Notes: generated from the sequence alone by a model not told the origin. Counted from the first letter of the stretch, positions 1-5,489 are shown. The stretch is DNA of 7,403 nt from Acidobacteriota bacterium (GCA_023418055.1 JAEZDP010000019.1:1-7403); one strand, 5' to 3'. Numbers and translations are program-made.

Positions 1-2
1 AC

Positions 3-674
3 CCCGCGCTGCTCGACCACCTGCGCGCCCAGCCTTTCGCCGGGCAGGTGGTGAAGGTGGCATTCAAGCCGGTGATCCGTGCGCCGATTAGCTCATCAAT
101 AGGCGCGCCGCCAACACAGGACGTCGCCGTCCGCACACCCGGCAGCCGGGTCATTCCGCTCGCGCTGGCCACAGCGGACGACCGTATGCCGCACGCCCTG
201 GCAGGCACGTGCATGACCGCCGCCGGCAACGGCTCGGCCGGCACGCCGTGCGACTCGTGCCACGTCGTGGACGACCGCCTGTCGTGGCTCCGGGCCGAGA
301 CACGCGCCCGCGGGTTCTCGACTCCCGACGGCGTGCACATGGGGCCCTGCGAACTGCACAGGCGCCACGCGTACACCATCGGGCCCGAGGGGTCGCTCTA
401 TCCGTGTCCCGGCTTCACGGGCGACGCGCGATTGAGCGTCGGGCACATCGAGGCGGAACTGGACGGCACTCGCCACGCGGTCCGCGACAGGTTCGAGCAT
501 CACGAACCGTGGCGCGCGTGCGGCGATTGCGCACTCGTACCCGTCTGCGGTGGCGGCTGTTCGGTGGCCTCGCACACCGAGCAGGGCGACCTCGGCAAAC
601 CGAGCTGCCACAAGCCGAGCATGCTCGAGGCCGTCTCAGAACTGGCCGCGGCCTGCGCGGCCTCCGGCGCGTGA
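3..674 (+). CDS. Radical SAM/SPASM peptide maturase, C-terminal part (5' end outside window)
   Basis: The frame is open from base 3, so this is the C-terminal ~223 residues of a longer protein. The radical-SAM CxxxCxxC core should lie upstream of the window. What is visible is a SPASM domain with the full seven-cysteine pattern: Cys at 348 and 405 form CX13GX4C (ending GSLYPC), Cys at 519, 528, 546 and 558 form CX2CX5CX3C (CGDCALVPVCGGGC), and a last Cys lies at 606. In this family these residues bind two auxiliary 4Fe-4S clusters, and the enzymes modify short ribosomal peptides through a 5'-deoxyadenosyl radical (thioether, cyclophane or other C-X bonds). Three extra Cys (210, 249, 258; CX12CX2C) precede the SPASM part. 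A likely substrate peptide lies 57 bp downstream. Subfamily and bond type cannot be told from this part. The GTG at 48 is an internal codon, not the start. Confidence 0.9.
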   Translation, partial: PALLDHLRAQPFAGQVVKVAFKPVIRAPISSSIGAPPTQDVAVRTPGSRVIPLALATADDRMPHALAGTCMTAAGNGSAGTPCDSCHVVDDRLSWLRAETRARGFSTPDGVHMGPCELHRRHAYTIGPEGSLYPCPGFTGDARLSVGHIEAELDGTRHAVRDRFEHHEPWRACGDCALVPVCGGGCSVASHTEQGDLGKPSCHKPSMLEAVSELAAACAASGA

Positions 675-688
675 GCACTCGTCACCCC

Positions 689-712
689 GGCCTGCCGGCT
701 GTCCGGCCGGCC
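689..712 (+). other. Strong intercistronic hairpin between maturase and precursor peptide
   Basis: The arms GGCCTGCCGG (689-698) and CCGGCCGGCC (703-712) pair over 10 positions with a single T·C mismatch around the tetraloop CTGT. No T-run follows, and the ribosome binding site of the next ORF begins 6 nt later, so it is not a classic terminator. Possible roles are partial attenuation, or RNA processing/stabilisation that sets the ratio of precursor to maturase. The pairing is seen in the sequence; the role is inferred. Confidence 0.5.
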
Positions 713-717
713 ACATC

Positions 718-725
718 AGAGAGGA
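718..725 (+). promoter_or_regulatory. Shine-Dalgarno site of the 30-codon ORF
   Basis: AGAGAGGA has GAGG at 721-724, 7 nt before the ATG at 732. It supports real translation of a very small ORF. An ATG at 727 in another frame stops after two codons and is ignored. Confidence 0.7.
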
Positions 726-731
726 CATGCC

Positions 732-824
732 ATGAAGATTCGCATCATCAAGCAGGGCAACACGAAGGACCGGCCCTTCTGTCCGTTCGTCATCGACTAT
801 CCGCCGGACAGCACCGACAAGTAG
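732..824 (+). CDS. Putative RiPP precursor peptide (30 aa)
   Basis: This ORF has 30 codons, an ATG start and a TAG stop, and a good ribosome binding site. The N-terminal half is basic and leader-like (MKIRIIKQGNTKDR). The C-terminal half has one Cys (C17), three aromatics (F16, F19, Y23), paired prolines and several Asp: RPFCPFVIDYPPDS. It directly follows a SPASM maturase, which is the setting expected for a radical-SAM-modified peptide. Plausible modified sites are the Cys (thioether to a nearby residue such as D22) or aromatic-X-X triplets (FCP, FVI, YPP; three-residue cyclophanes). These are inferences from known SPASM chemistry; no known precursor family is recognised. The order maturase then precursor is less common than the reverse. 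It could instead be a chance small ORF, but the ribosome binding site, the lack of competing genes and the neighbour argue against that. Confidence 0.62.
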   Translation: MKIRIIKQGNTKDRPFCPFVIDYPPDSTDK

Positions 825-851
825 CGCTCGGTTCGTGATACATGTCTGCGA

Positions 852-864
852 CGTGACGGTCACG
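852..864. promoter_or_regulatory. 13-bp interrupted palindrome upstream of the binding-protein gene
   Basis: CGTGAC-G-GTCACG is a perfect dyad with a single central base, ending 25 bp before the GTG at 890. The spacer is too short for an RNA hairpin, so a dimeric regulator binding site is the more natural reading. The 65-bp gap (825-889) shows no convincing -35/-10 pair. The motif is short, and CGTGACGG recurs in nearby coding DNA (for example 920-927), so chance is possible. Confidence 0.25.
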
Positions 865-889
865 GCTCGCGTGGCCGACGCGTCGCTCC

Positions 890-2419
890 GTGTTTCCGAG
901 TCGCCGCCATCTCCGTGCCCGTGACGGCACATCCCGCGGACGGCCACGCGCCTCGCTGTGGTGGGCGGGAGTCTGTCTCGCGGCGCTGGTCTCCTGCGGA
1001 GAGTCGCCGTCCAGGCCCGTCGCGCCGCCCGGCCGCATCCCGCTGACCATCGGCCTGTCGAGCGCGCACACCGACGTCGGCCCGCTGGTCCGCATCCTCA
1101 CCAACCAGGTGCTGGTCGGCACCGGTCCGGACGGCCGCCCTACGCCAGGCCTCCTGCAGTCGTGGACGCCCGCCGCCGACGGCATGTCGTGGGTGTTCAC
1201 GCTCGTGCCCGACGTGCGGCGCCACGACGGGCGCGTCGTGACCGCCGACGATGTCGCCGGTGTGATCCGCGAGCAGATCGACCGCGACCCGCTTCCCGGC
1301 CTGCTCGACGTCGACCGTCTCGAAGTCGTCAACCCCGGCACGTTGCGAGTGCACCTGCGCCAGCCATCCAGCCTGCTGCTCGAGGCGCTGACGCTGACGC
1401 GGGCCGTGCCGGCCGGACCCTTCCTCCCCGGCGACGTTTCCCTCGGCAGCACGTCGGCGCCGACGCTGCCGGCCAGCAGCAACTCGGCCACGGCCCCCAC
1501 GGCAATCGATCGCGTGATGTTCCGGCGGTACGAGAGCCCTCGCGCGGCGTGGTCGGCGTTGATGCGCGACGAGATCGATTTGCTGCACGAGGTGTCGGGA
1601 GAGGCACGTCCGTTTCTCGAGCAGGCTGACGGCATCGAGGTGCGCCCTTTCCTGCGCCCGTTCGTCGTGACGCTCGGGCTGAACGTGCGCCATCCCGCGC
1701 TGCGGCAGCGCGACGTCAGGCTCGCGTTGAACCATGCCGTCGACCGAGCCGACCTGCTCACGCGCGATTTCGGTGGGCGCGGCCTCGCCGCGGCCACGCA
1801 GGTGTGGCCCCGGCATTGGGCCGCTGATGCCTCGATGCAGCCGCACATCTTCGACCGCGAGTTGGCGCGGAGGCTGCTCGACGGTGCAGGCTTCCGGCCC
1901 GTCAATCGTGCAGACGGCCGGCCGTCCCGCCTGCGCCTCACGTGCCTCATCATGGACGACGTCCCCCGCCTCGAGCGCGTGGCGCTTCGGGTGCGACGGG
2001 CCTATGCCGACGTCGGCATCGATCTCGTCATCGAGGCCGTGCCAAGCCTCGAGTTCGCCACCCGCCTGGGCGCCGGCGACTACGAGACGTTCCTCGTGAC
2101 GGTGATGTCGGGCCATGGCCTGAACGCGGTGTTTGCCATGTGGGGTCGCCACGACCTTGCCCGTGACTTCGACCACGGCTACACCGCCGCGCAAGAGGCC
2201 GCCGAGGCCGTGCGGCGCGCCCACAGCGACGAGGCCCTGCGCGACGCCCTGCCGGCCTTGCAGCGCGTGCTGTTCGACGACCCGCCCGCCGTCTTCCTGG
2301 TGTGGGAGGAGATGGCGCGGGCCGTCGGCCGTCGTTTCGTCGTGCCGCCCACGCCCGGCCGCGACATCCTCGGCACGCTGCCGCAGTGGAGTCCGCGGAC
2401 CGGCGGGAACGAACCGTGA
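890..2419 (+). CDS. Family-5 extracellular solute-binding lipoprotein (OppA/DppA type)
   Basis: The 509-aa protein is full length for the family that binds oligopeptides and other solutes for ABC transporters. An Arg-rich N-terminus, a hydrophobic stretch (~22-34) and the lipobox LVSC with Cys36 predict a membrane-anchored lipoprotein. Family hallmarks appear in order: GLLQSWTPAADGMSWVFTL (~87-105), RHDGRVVTADDV (~111-122), AALMRDEIDLL-like WSALMRDEIDLL (~221-232), LNVRHPALRQRDVRLALNHAVDRADLL (~264-290) and an AGF...GRPSRLRLT segment (~333-351). The only common in-frame start after the TGA at 854 is GTG 890, which lacks a good ribosome binding site. Residues SRRHLR (4-9) resemble a Tat motif but lie far from the hydrophobic core. 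No permease or ATPase gene follows. The stop overlaps the start of a histidine kinase, so it may serve as a sensor subunit. Ligand unknown; a peptide is plausible. Confidence 0.93.
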   Translation: MFPSRRHLRARDGTSRGRPRASLWWAGVCLAALVSCGESPSRPVAPPGRIPLTIGLSSAHTDVGPLVRILTNQVLVGTGPDGRPTPGLLQSWTPAADGMSWVFTLVPDVRRHDGRVVTADDVAGVIREQIDRDPLPGLLDVDRLEVVNPGTLRVHLRQPSSLLLEALTLTRAVPAGPFLPGDVSLGSTSAPTLPASSNSATAPTAIDRVMFRRYESPRAAWSALMRDEIDLLHEVSGEARPFLEQADGIEVRPFLRPFVVTLGLNVRHPALRQRDVRLALNHAVDRADLLTRDFGGRGLAAATQVWPRHWAADASMQPHIFDRELARRLLDGAGFRPVNRADGRPSRLRLTCLIMDDVPRLERVALRVRRAYADVGIDLVIEAVPSLEFATRLGAGDYETFLVTVMSGHGLNAVFAMWGRHDLARDFDHGYTAAQEAAEAVRRAHSDEALRDALPALQRVLFDDPPAVFLVWEEMARAVGRRFVVPPTPGRDILGTLPQWSPRTGGNEP

Positions 2420-4137
2420 TTCCCATCACCCGCCGGATGACGCTGCTCGTGACGACGGCGGCGCTCGTGCCCCTGCTGATCTTCGGCATCGTCGCCTGGC
2501 GCACCGTCGAGTCGTCGACGCGCGATTCCGTGATCGCCAACCACCAGGCGCTCGTGGCGCGCGGTGCCGAGTCGGTGACGCTCTTCATCGAGAGCAGCTT
2601 CAACCTGCTGCGCGCAGCGGGCGCCGACCTGCAGGGCACCGGGCTGCAGACGTGGCAGCAGAACCGCGTGCTCAGCAACTACATGCTCGACCTGCCCGAG
2701 TTCCGTGAGCTGGCGCTGTTTGACGGCGACGGCCGTCTCATCGCCTCGAGCCGCCTCGGCGCGTCGACGCTGCGCCCGCTGATGGGCACGCCGCCCGGTA
2801 CGCTCGCCATCCTCCCCGTGGAGGTGGACGAGGACCTGCTGCCCCGCACGCAGGTCACCCTGCGTCTGCGGGACGAGCGCTCGGCCTATCTCGTCGCGGA
2901 ACTCCGCCTCGAAACGATCTGGCGCATCGTGGACGACATCAAGGTGGGAGCCAACGGCTATGCGGCGCTCGCGGACGAGCGCGGGCGGCTGATTGCCGAC
3001 GGCAGCCGCGGCGGCAAGGCGCGCGTGGCACGCGGCGATGGCCTGGTCAGTCACCCGCTGCTGTCCGACGAGCCTCCAACCCACGCGATCTACGAGGCGC
3101 CGCGCGGCGACGCCCGTCTCGCCGTGGCCGCACCCGTGGCGCCCGTCAACTGGCGCCTGCTCCTCGAGCAGCCCACCGACGAGGCCTTCGCGGCGTCGCG
3201 TCGGCTCTCGGCCACGCTGCTGCTCTTCGTGGGGCTGGCGCTGCTGGCCAACATCGCCATCGGCATCTCGGCTGGCCGGTCGCTGCTGCGCCCCATTCAC
3301 GACCTGCTGCGCGGCATCGACGCGATTGGCCGGGGACGACTGGACGAGCGGGTGCGCATCGAACGCGACGACGAGTTCCGTCAGCTGGGCGACGCGTTCA
3401 ACGGCATGGCCGACAGACTCGGCACGCTGCAGCAGGCGGCGATCCGCCAGGAGCGACAGGCGATGTTCGGACGCATCGCAGCGGGGCTGGTGCACGACCT
3501 CTCGCACCCCATCCAGAACATCAACAACAACTGCAAGCTGATTCTGCAGATGTACGACGACGCCGAGTACCGCGCCAGCTTCGGACGCCTCGTCAAGCGC
3601 GAGTTCGGCACGATCCAGCGGACCTTCGAAGACCTGCGCAACCTCGCCCGCCCCATTCCGCTCGAGCGCTTTCCGGTGGATGCGCACAAGCTCGCACACG
3701 ACGTGGTCGAACGGATGGCGACCCAGGCCCAGGTGGCAGGCATCGCGCTCGAGGCCGTGACGCACGACGAGCGTCCGCGTCAGCTCGAGGGCGACCTGTT
3801 CGCGCTCTTACGGGTGATGAGAAACCTCGTGCTGAACGCGCTGCAGGCGACCGCACCTGGAGGGCGCGTGTCGGTGGAGGTGGACGGCGACGCGCACACC
3901 GTGCGCCTGCACGTGCGCGACACGGGGTGCGGCATCCCCGGCGACCGCCTCCGCGCCATCTTCGAGGACTTCGTCACCACGAAACGTCGCGGCCTCGGGC
4001 TGGGCCTGGCGATCTCGAAGAAGACCGTCGAAGAGATGGGCGGGCGTCTGTGGGTGGAAAGCGAGGTCGGCGTCGGCACGCACTTCGTCGTCGAGCTGCC
4101 GGCGTCGACGCCTGACGAAAGCGTCACGGCCCACTGA
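2416..4137 (+). CDS. Membrane sensor histidine kinase (Cache-like sensor, HAMP, HisKA, HATPase)
   Basis: The 573-aa protein, started at GTG 2416, overlaps the previous stop by GTGA, which indicates translational coupling. The frame is open upstream to GTG 2302, but that start would bury 115 bases in the previous gene. Layout: transmembrane helix 1 ~8-28; periplasmic sensor ~30-255, probably Cache type; transmembrane helix 2 ~265-285; HAMP ~285-335; HisKA with H-box LVHDLSHPI and phospho-acceptor His360; HATPase with N box RNLVLNALQA (N470, N474), G1 DTGCGIP (D502), F box FEDFVTTK, and G2 GLGLGLAIS from G526. All catalytic motifs look intact. It should autophosphorylate on His360 and pass phosphate to a response regulator, but it has no receiver domain and no regulator gene lies in the window, so its partner is unknown. 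Coupling to a solute-binding lipoprotein suggests that protein presents ligand to the sensor region. Confidence 0.95.
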   Translation: MIPITRRMTLLVTTAALVPLLIFGIVAWRTVESSTRDSVIANHQALVARGAESVTLFIESSFNLLRAAGADLQGTGLQTWQQNRVLSNYMLDLPEFRELALFDGDGRLIASSRLGASTLRPLMGTPPGTLAILPVEVDEDLLPRTQVTLRLRDERSAYLVAELRLETIWRIVDDIKVGANGYAALADERGRLIADGSRGGKARVARGDGLVSHPLLSDEPPTHAIYEAPRGDARLAVAAPVAPVNWRLLLEQPTDEAFAASRRLSATLLLFVGLALLANIAIGISAGRSLLRPIHDLLRGIDAIGRGRLDERVRIERDDEFRQLGDAFNGMADRLGTLQQAAIRQERQAMFGRIAAGLVHDLSHPIQNINNNCKLILQMYDDAEYRASFGRLVKREFGTIQRTFEDLRNLARPIPLERFPVDAHKLAHDVVERMATQAQVAGIALEAVTHDERPRQLEGDLFALLRVMRNLVLNALQATAPGGRVSVEVDGDAHTVRLHVRDTGCGIPGDRLRAIFEDFVTTKRRGLGLGLAISKKTVEEMGGRLWVESEVGVGTHFVVELPASTPDESVTAH

Positions 4138-4141
4138 CACA

Positions 4142-4177
4142 TCGACCCCGCCGGGGATGAGCCCCTGGCAGGGTCGA
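4142..4177 (+). terminator. Large stem-loop just after the kinase stop codon
   Basis: TCGACCC (4142-4148) pairs with GGGTCGA (4171-4177). Inside, after a C·A mismatch, GCCGGGG (4150-4156) pairs with CCCC (4162-4165) and GGC (4167-4169) with T4166 bulged, around the loop ATGAG. That gives 14 base pairs starting 5 nt after the stop. There is no T-tract, so it is either a non-canonical terminator, as is common in GC-rich genomes, or a 3'-end stabiliser. Confidence 0.5.
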
Positions 4178-4191
4178 CCGGGCGGCAGGCT

Positions 4192-4208
4192 GGGTTCGCA
4201 TGGAACCC
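4192..4208. terminator. Short hairpin in the convergent gap
   Basis: GGGTTC (4192-4197) and GAACCC (4203-4208) form a perfect 6-bp stem around GCATG. It lies between the convergent kinase and HU genes and may help stop transcription from either side. No T-run is present. Confidence 0.3.
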
Positions 4209-4223
4209 GCGCGCCCTCGGCGG

Positions 4224-4248
4224 CCGTCGTGCGGCCTCCGCACGGAGG
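4224..4248 (-). terminator. GC-rich hairpin just after the HU stop codon
   Basis: CGTGCGG (4228-4234) and CCGCACG (4238-4244) form a perfect 7-bp stem around a triloop. Beyond two mispaired positions, CC (4224-4225) pairs with GG (4247-4248). It begins 2 nt past the HU stop on the reverse strand. Without a U-tract its role as terminator is inferred from position. Confidence 0.4.
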
Positions 4249-4250
4249 GG

Positions 4251-4550
4251 CTACTTGCGCGGCATCACGGCGTCCTTCATGGCCTTGACCACGGTCGCCT
4301 TCACGCGCGTCTTTGCAGGAATCTTGATCTCCTGTCCGGTCGCAGGGTTGCGCCCGGTGCGAGCCTTGCTCTTCCGGACGGTCAGCTTGACCACGCCCGG
4401 CAGCGTGAACTCGCCGGAGCGCTTGATTTCCTTCTCCGCAAGTGCCGCGAGTTCGTCGAACCACTCGCGCACTTCAGTGCGCTTGACTTCGAACTTGTCG
4501 GCGAAGTGCGCAAAGAGTGCAGACTTGGTCAGTTTCGTAGCCGTGGCCAT
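4251..4550 (-). CDS. HU-family nucleoid DNA-binding protein
   Basis: This 99-aa protein is of normal length for HU/IHF proteins, which act as dimers that bend and compact DNA. The DNA-binding arm signature GRNPATGQEIKIPA (66-79) is intact, preceded by FTLPGVVKLTVRKSKART. The N-terminal helices (ALFAHFADKF...VREWFDELAALAEKEI) and the high Lys/Arg content fit. The ATG at 4550 is chosen because GGGGGAG lies 6 nt before it and the product starts MATATKLTKSAL, typical of the family. A TTG 15 bases further up would overlap that ribosome binding site. It is a single-gene unit, convergent with the kinase and divergent from queF, with its own strong promoter. Whether it is HU or an IHF-like paralogue cannot be settled here; it need not have a link to its neighbours. 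Confidence 0.95.
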   Translation of the reverse strand: MATATKLTKSALFAHFADKFEVKRTEVREWFDELAALAEKEIKRSGEFTLPGVVKLTVRKSKARTGRNPATGQEIKIPAKTRVKATVVKAMKDAVMPRK

Positions 4551-4553
4551 CCG

Positions 4554-4563
4554 CTTCTCCCCC
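4554..4563 (-). promoter_or_regulatory. Ribosome binding site of the HU gene
   Basis: On the reverse strand GGGGGAGAAG precedes the ATG at 4550, with GGAG 6 nt away. It decides the start in favour of ATG 4550 over TTG 4565. Confidence 0.8.
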
Positions 4564-4647
4564 AAAGAATTGTGACGCGCGTTCTGTCAGAGAATGCCGA
4601 TATCCGCCGTGCGCGTCCGGCGTTCACGGGCTGGGCAAGTGGTCGGT

Positions 4648-4676
4648 ATGCTAGCGAGTCGCCCAAAGCGTGTCAA
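4648..4676 (-). promoter_or_regulatory. Sigma-70-type promoter of the HU gene
   Basis: On the reverse strand a perfect -35 TTGACA (4671-4676) is separated by 17 bp from a -10 TAGCAT (4648-4653, 4 of 6 to consensus). The predicted transcript start is near 4641, giving a leader of about 90 nt that can form a small CGCCG/CGGCG stem (4605-4622). Strong housekeeping expression fits an abundant nucleoid protein. Confidence 0.75.
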
Positions 4677-4708
4677 TCACGCAAAATCGGGGCCTCGCGC
4701 GATCCGGC

Positions 4709-4717
4709 TGCTACACT
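4709..4717 (+). promoter_or_regulatory. Extended -10 promoter of queF, implying a leaderless mRNA
   Basis: TGC-TACACT is an extended -10 (TGn plus TACACT). No -35 is visible at the proper distance. The start point would fall at about 4724-4725, on or beside the A of the queF ATG. The GAGG at 4719-4722 is only 2 nt from the ATG, too close to act as a ribosome binding site. Confidence 0.45.
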
Positions 4718-4724
4718 CGAGGTC

Positions 4725-5075
4725 ATGAGTGGCACCACCGTCGAGACCTTCCCCAATCCTCAAGCGAGCCGCGACTACGAGATCGAGATCCGGTGTCCCG
4801 AGTTCACGTCGATGTGCCCCAAGACGGGGCTGCCCGACTTCGGCGAGATTACCATCATCTACACGCCGGACGCGCAGTGCCTCGAGCTGAAGTCGCTGAA
4901 GTACTACCTGCTCGACTTCCGCAACAAGGGCATCTTCTACGAGGCGGTGACCAACGCCATCCTCGACGACCTGGTGGCCTCGTGCGCCCCTCGACGCATG
5001 AAGGTCATCGGAGCCTTCACGCCCCGCGGCGGCATCCGGTCGACCATCACGGTCACGCACGAAGCCGAGCGGTGA
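4725..5075 (+). CDS. queF: NADPH-dependent 7-cyano-7-deazaguanine reductase (preQ0 reductase), short type I form
   Basis: The 116-aa cytosolic enzyme reduces the nitrile of preQ0 to preQ1 with two NADPH, a step of queuosine biosynthesis for tRNA wobble position 34. The signature CPEFTSMCPKTGLPDFG holds the catalytic pair Cys31 (thioimide) and Asp38, with the same spacing as Cys55/Asp62 of the Bacillus subtilis enzyme. ELKSLKYYLLDFRNKGIF and the FTPRGGI segment near the end are also conserved. At 72 a Tyr stands in FYE where B. subtilis has His in FHE (His96); the following Glu73 is kept. It lacks the N- and C-terminal extensions of the B. subtilis protein. The frame is open far upstream, over HU antisense DNA, but homology begins near the ATG at 4725. 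No preQ1 riboswitch-like leader is seen, and there is almost no room for one. It overlaps the smr gene. Confidence 0.95.
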   Translation: MSGTTVETFPNPQASRDYEIEIRCPEFTSMCPKTGLPDFGEITIIYTPDAQCLELKSLKYYLLDFRNKGIFYEAVTNAILDDLVASCAPRRMKVIGAFTPRGGIRSTITVTHEAER

Positions 5076-5359
5076 CGCAGGACGATCCTCCTCACGCGGT
5101 GCCTATCGACGGCGAACTCGATCTGCACGCGTTCGCCCCGCGCGACGTCACCGACGTGGTGGACGCCTATCTCGAAGCTGCAGCCGAACAGGGCCTGACC
5201 GAGGTGCGCCTGGTGCATGGCCGTGGCCGCGGCGTGCAGCGCGCACAGGTGCAGCGGCTGCTGTCCACGCACCCGCTCGTGGGCGCCTTCGACGATGACC
5301 CGCGCAGTCACCTCGGCGCGACGAGGGTGCGTCTCGTCCGACGCCCGCCCTCGCAGTAA
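5072..5359 (+). CDS. Stand-alone Smr-domain protein (putative nuclease)
   Basis: This 95-aa protein is made of one Smr domain, the domain found at the C-terminus of MutS2 and in small proteins such as SmrA/SmrB. Visible motifs are LDLHAF (16-21), the hallmark LVHGRGRG (47-54), and the closing LGATRVRL (81-88). Smr domains nick or cleave nucleic acid; SmrB-type proteins cut mRNA at collided ribosomes, and others act on DNA. Which applies here cannot be read from the sequence. The GTG at 5072 overlaps the queF TGA by GTGA, so translation is probably coupled. A second in-frame GTG at 5099 would give an 86-aa protein that still holds the whole domain. Neither start has a clear ribosome binding site. 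The operon with queF gives a loose shared theme of translation. Confidence 0.86.
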   Translation: MTQDDPPHAVPIDGELDLHAFAPRDVTDVVDAYLEAAAEQGLTEVRLVHGRGRGVQRAQVQRLLSTHPLVGAFDDDPRSHLGATRVRLVRRPPSQ

Positions 5360-5381
5360 CGCGGTCCACCGAGACGTCCCC

Positions 5382-5397
5382 TGGCACTGCGTTTGCC
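5382..5397 (+). promoter_or_regulatory. Candidate sigma-54 (-24/-12) promoter for the helicase gene
   Basis: TGGCAC (5382-5387), five bases, then TTGC (5393-5396) matches the RpoN core consensus TGGCAC-N5-TTGC, with the preferred pyrimidine at 5381 and the exact 10-bp gap between GG and GC. The start point would be near 5408, about 93 nt before GTG 5501. The same bases contain a TGGCA/TGCCA inverted repeat (5382-5386, 5394-5398), so a weak hairpin is an alternative reading. A sigma-54 promoter needs an enhancer-binding activator; its site would lie inside smr and was not identified. Confidence 0.5.
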
Positions 5398-5489
5398 ACT
5401 CCTCCACCACCAGTTGCGCGCTCGCGCGTGAATTGCGCCCACATCCGGCAATATCCGCCGGTGGCATGGCACTTTCCGCACGGTGCGCC

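Noticed and set aside
860..2224. Long reverse-strand open frame (454 codons) and a second one at 790-1953
   Set aside because: Both are antisense to the solute-binding protein gene, with low-complexity Arg/Gly/Ala-rich products and no motif; typical shadows in GC-rich DNA.
2179..3765. Reverse-strand open frame of 528 codons
   Set aside because: Antisense to the histidine kinase gene, whose motifs are fully intact; the product resembles no family.
4200..4724. N-terminal extension of the queF frame
   Set aside because: The frame is open but runs antisense through HU; QueF similarity starts at the ATG at 4725, just after the extended -10.
4654..4724. preQ1 riboswitch upstream of queF
   Set aside because: No preQ1 aptamer-like stem plus A-rich tail is visible, and the promoter lies too close to the ATG.
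5467..5481. Second TGGCAC as another sigma-54 site
   Set aside because: The bases at the required -12 distance are GCAC, not TTGC, so the spacing fails.
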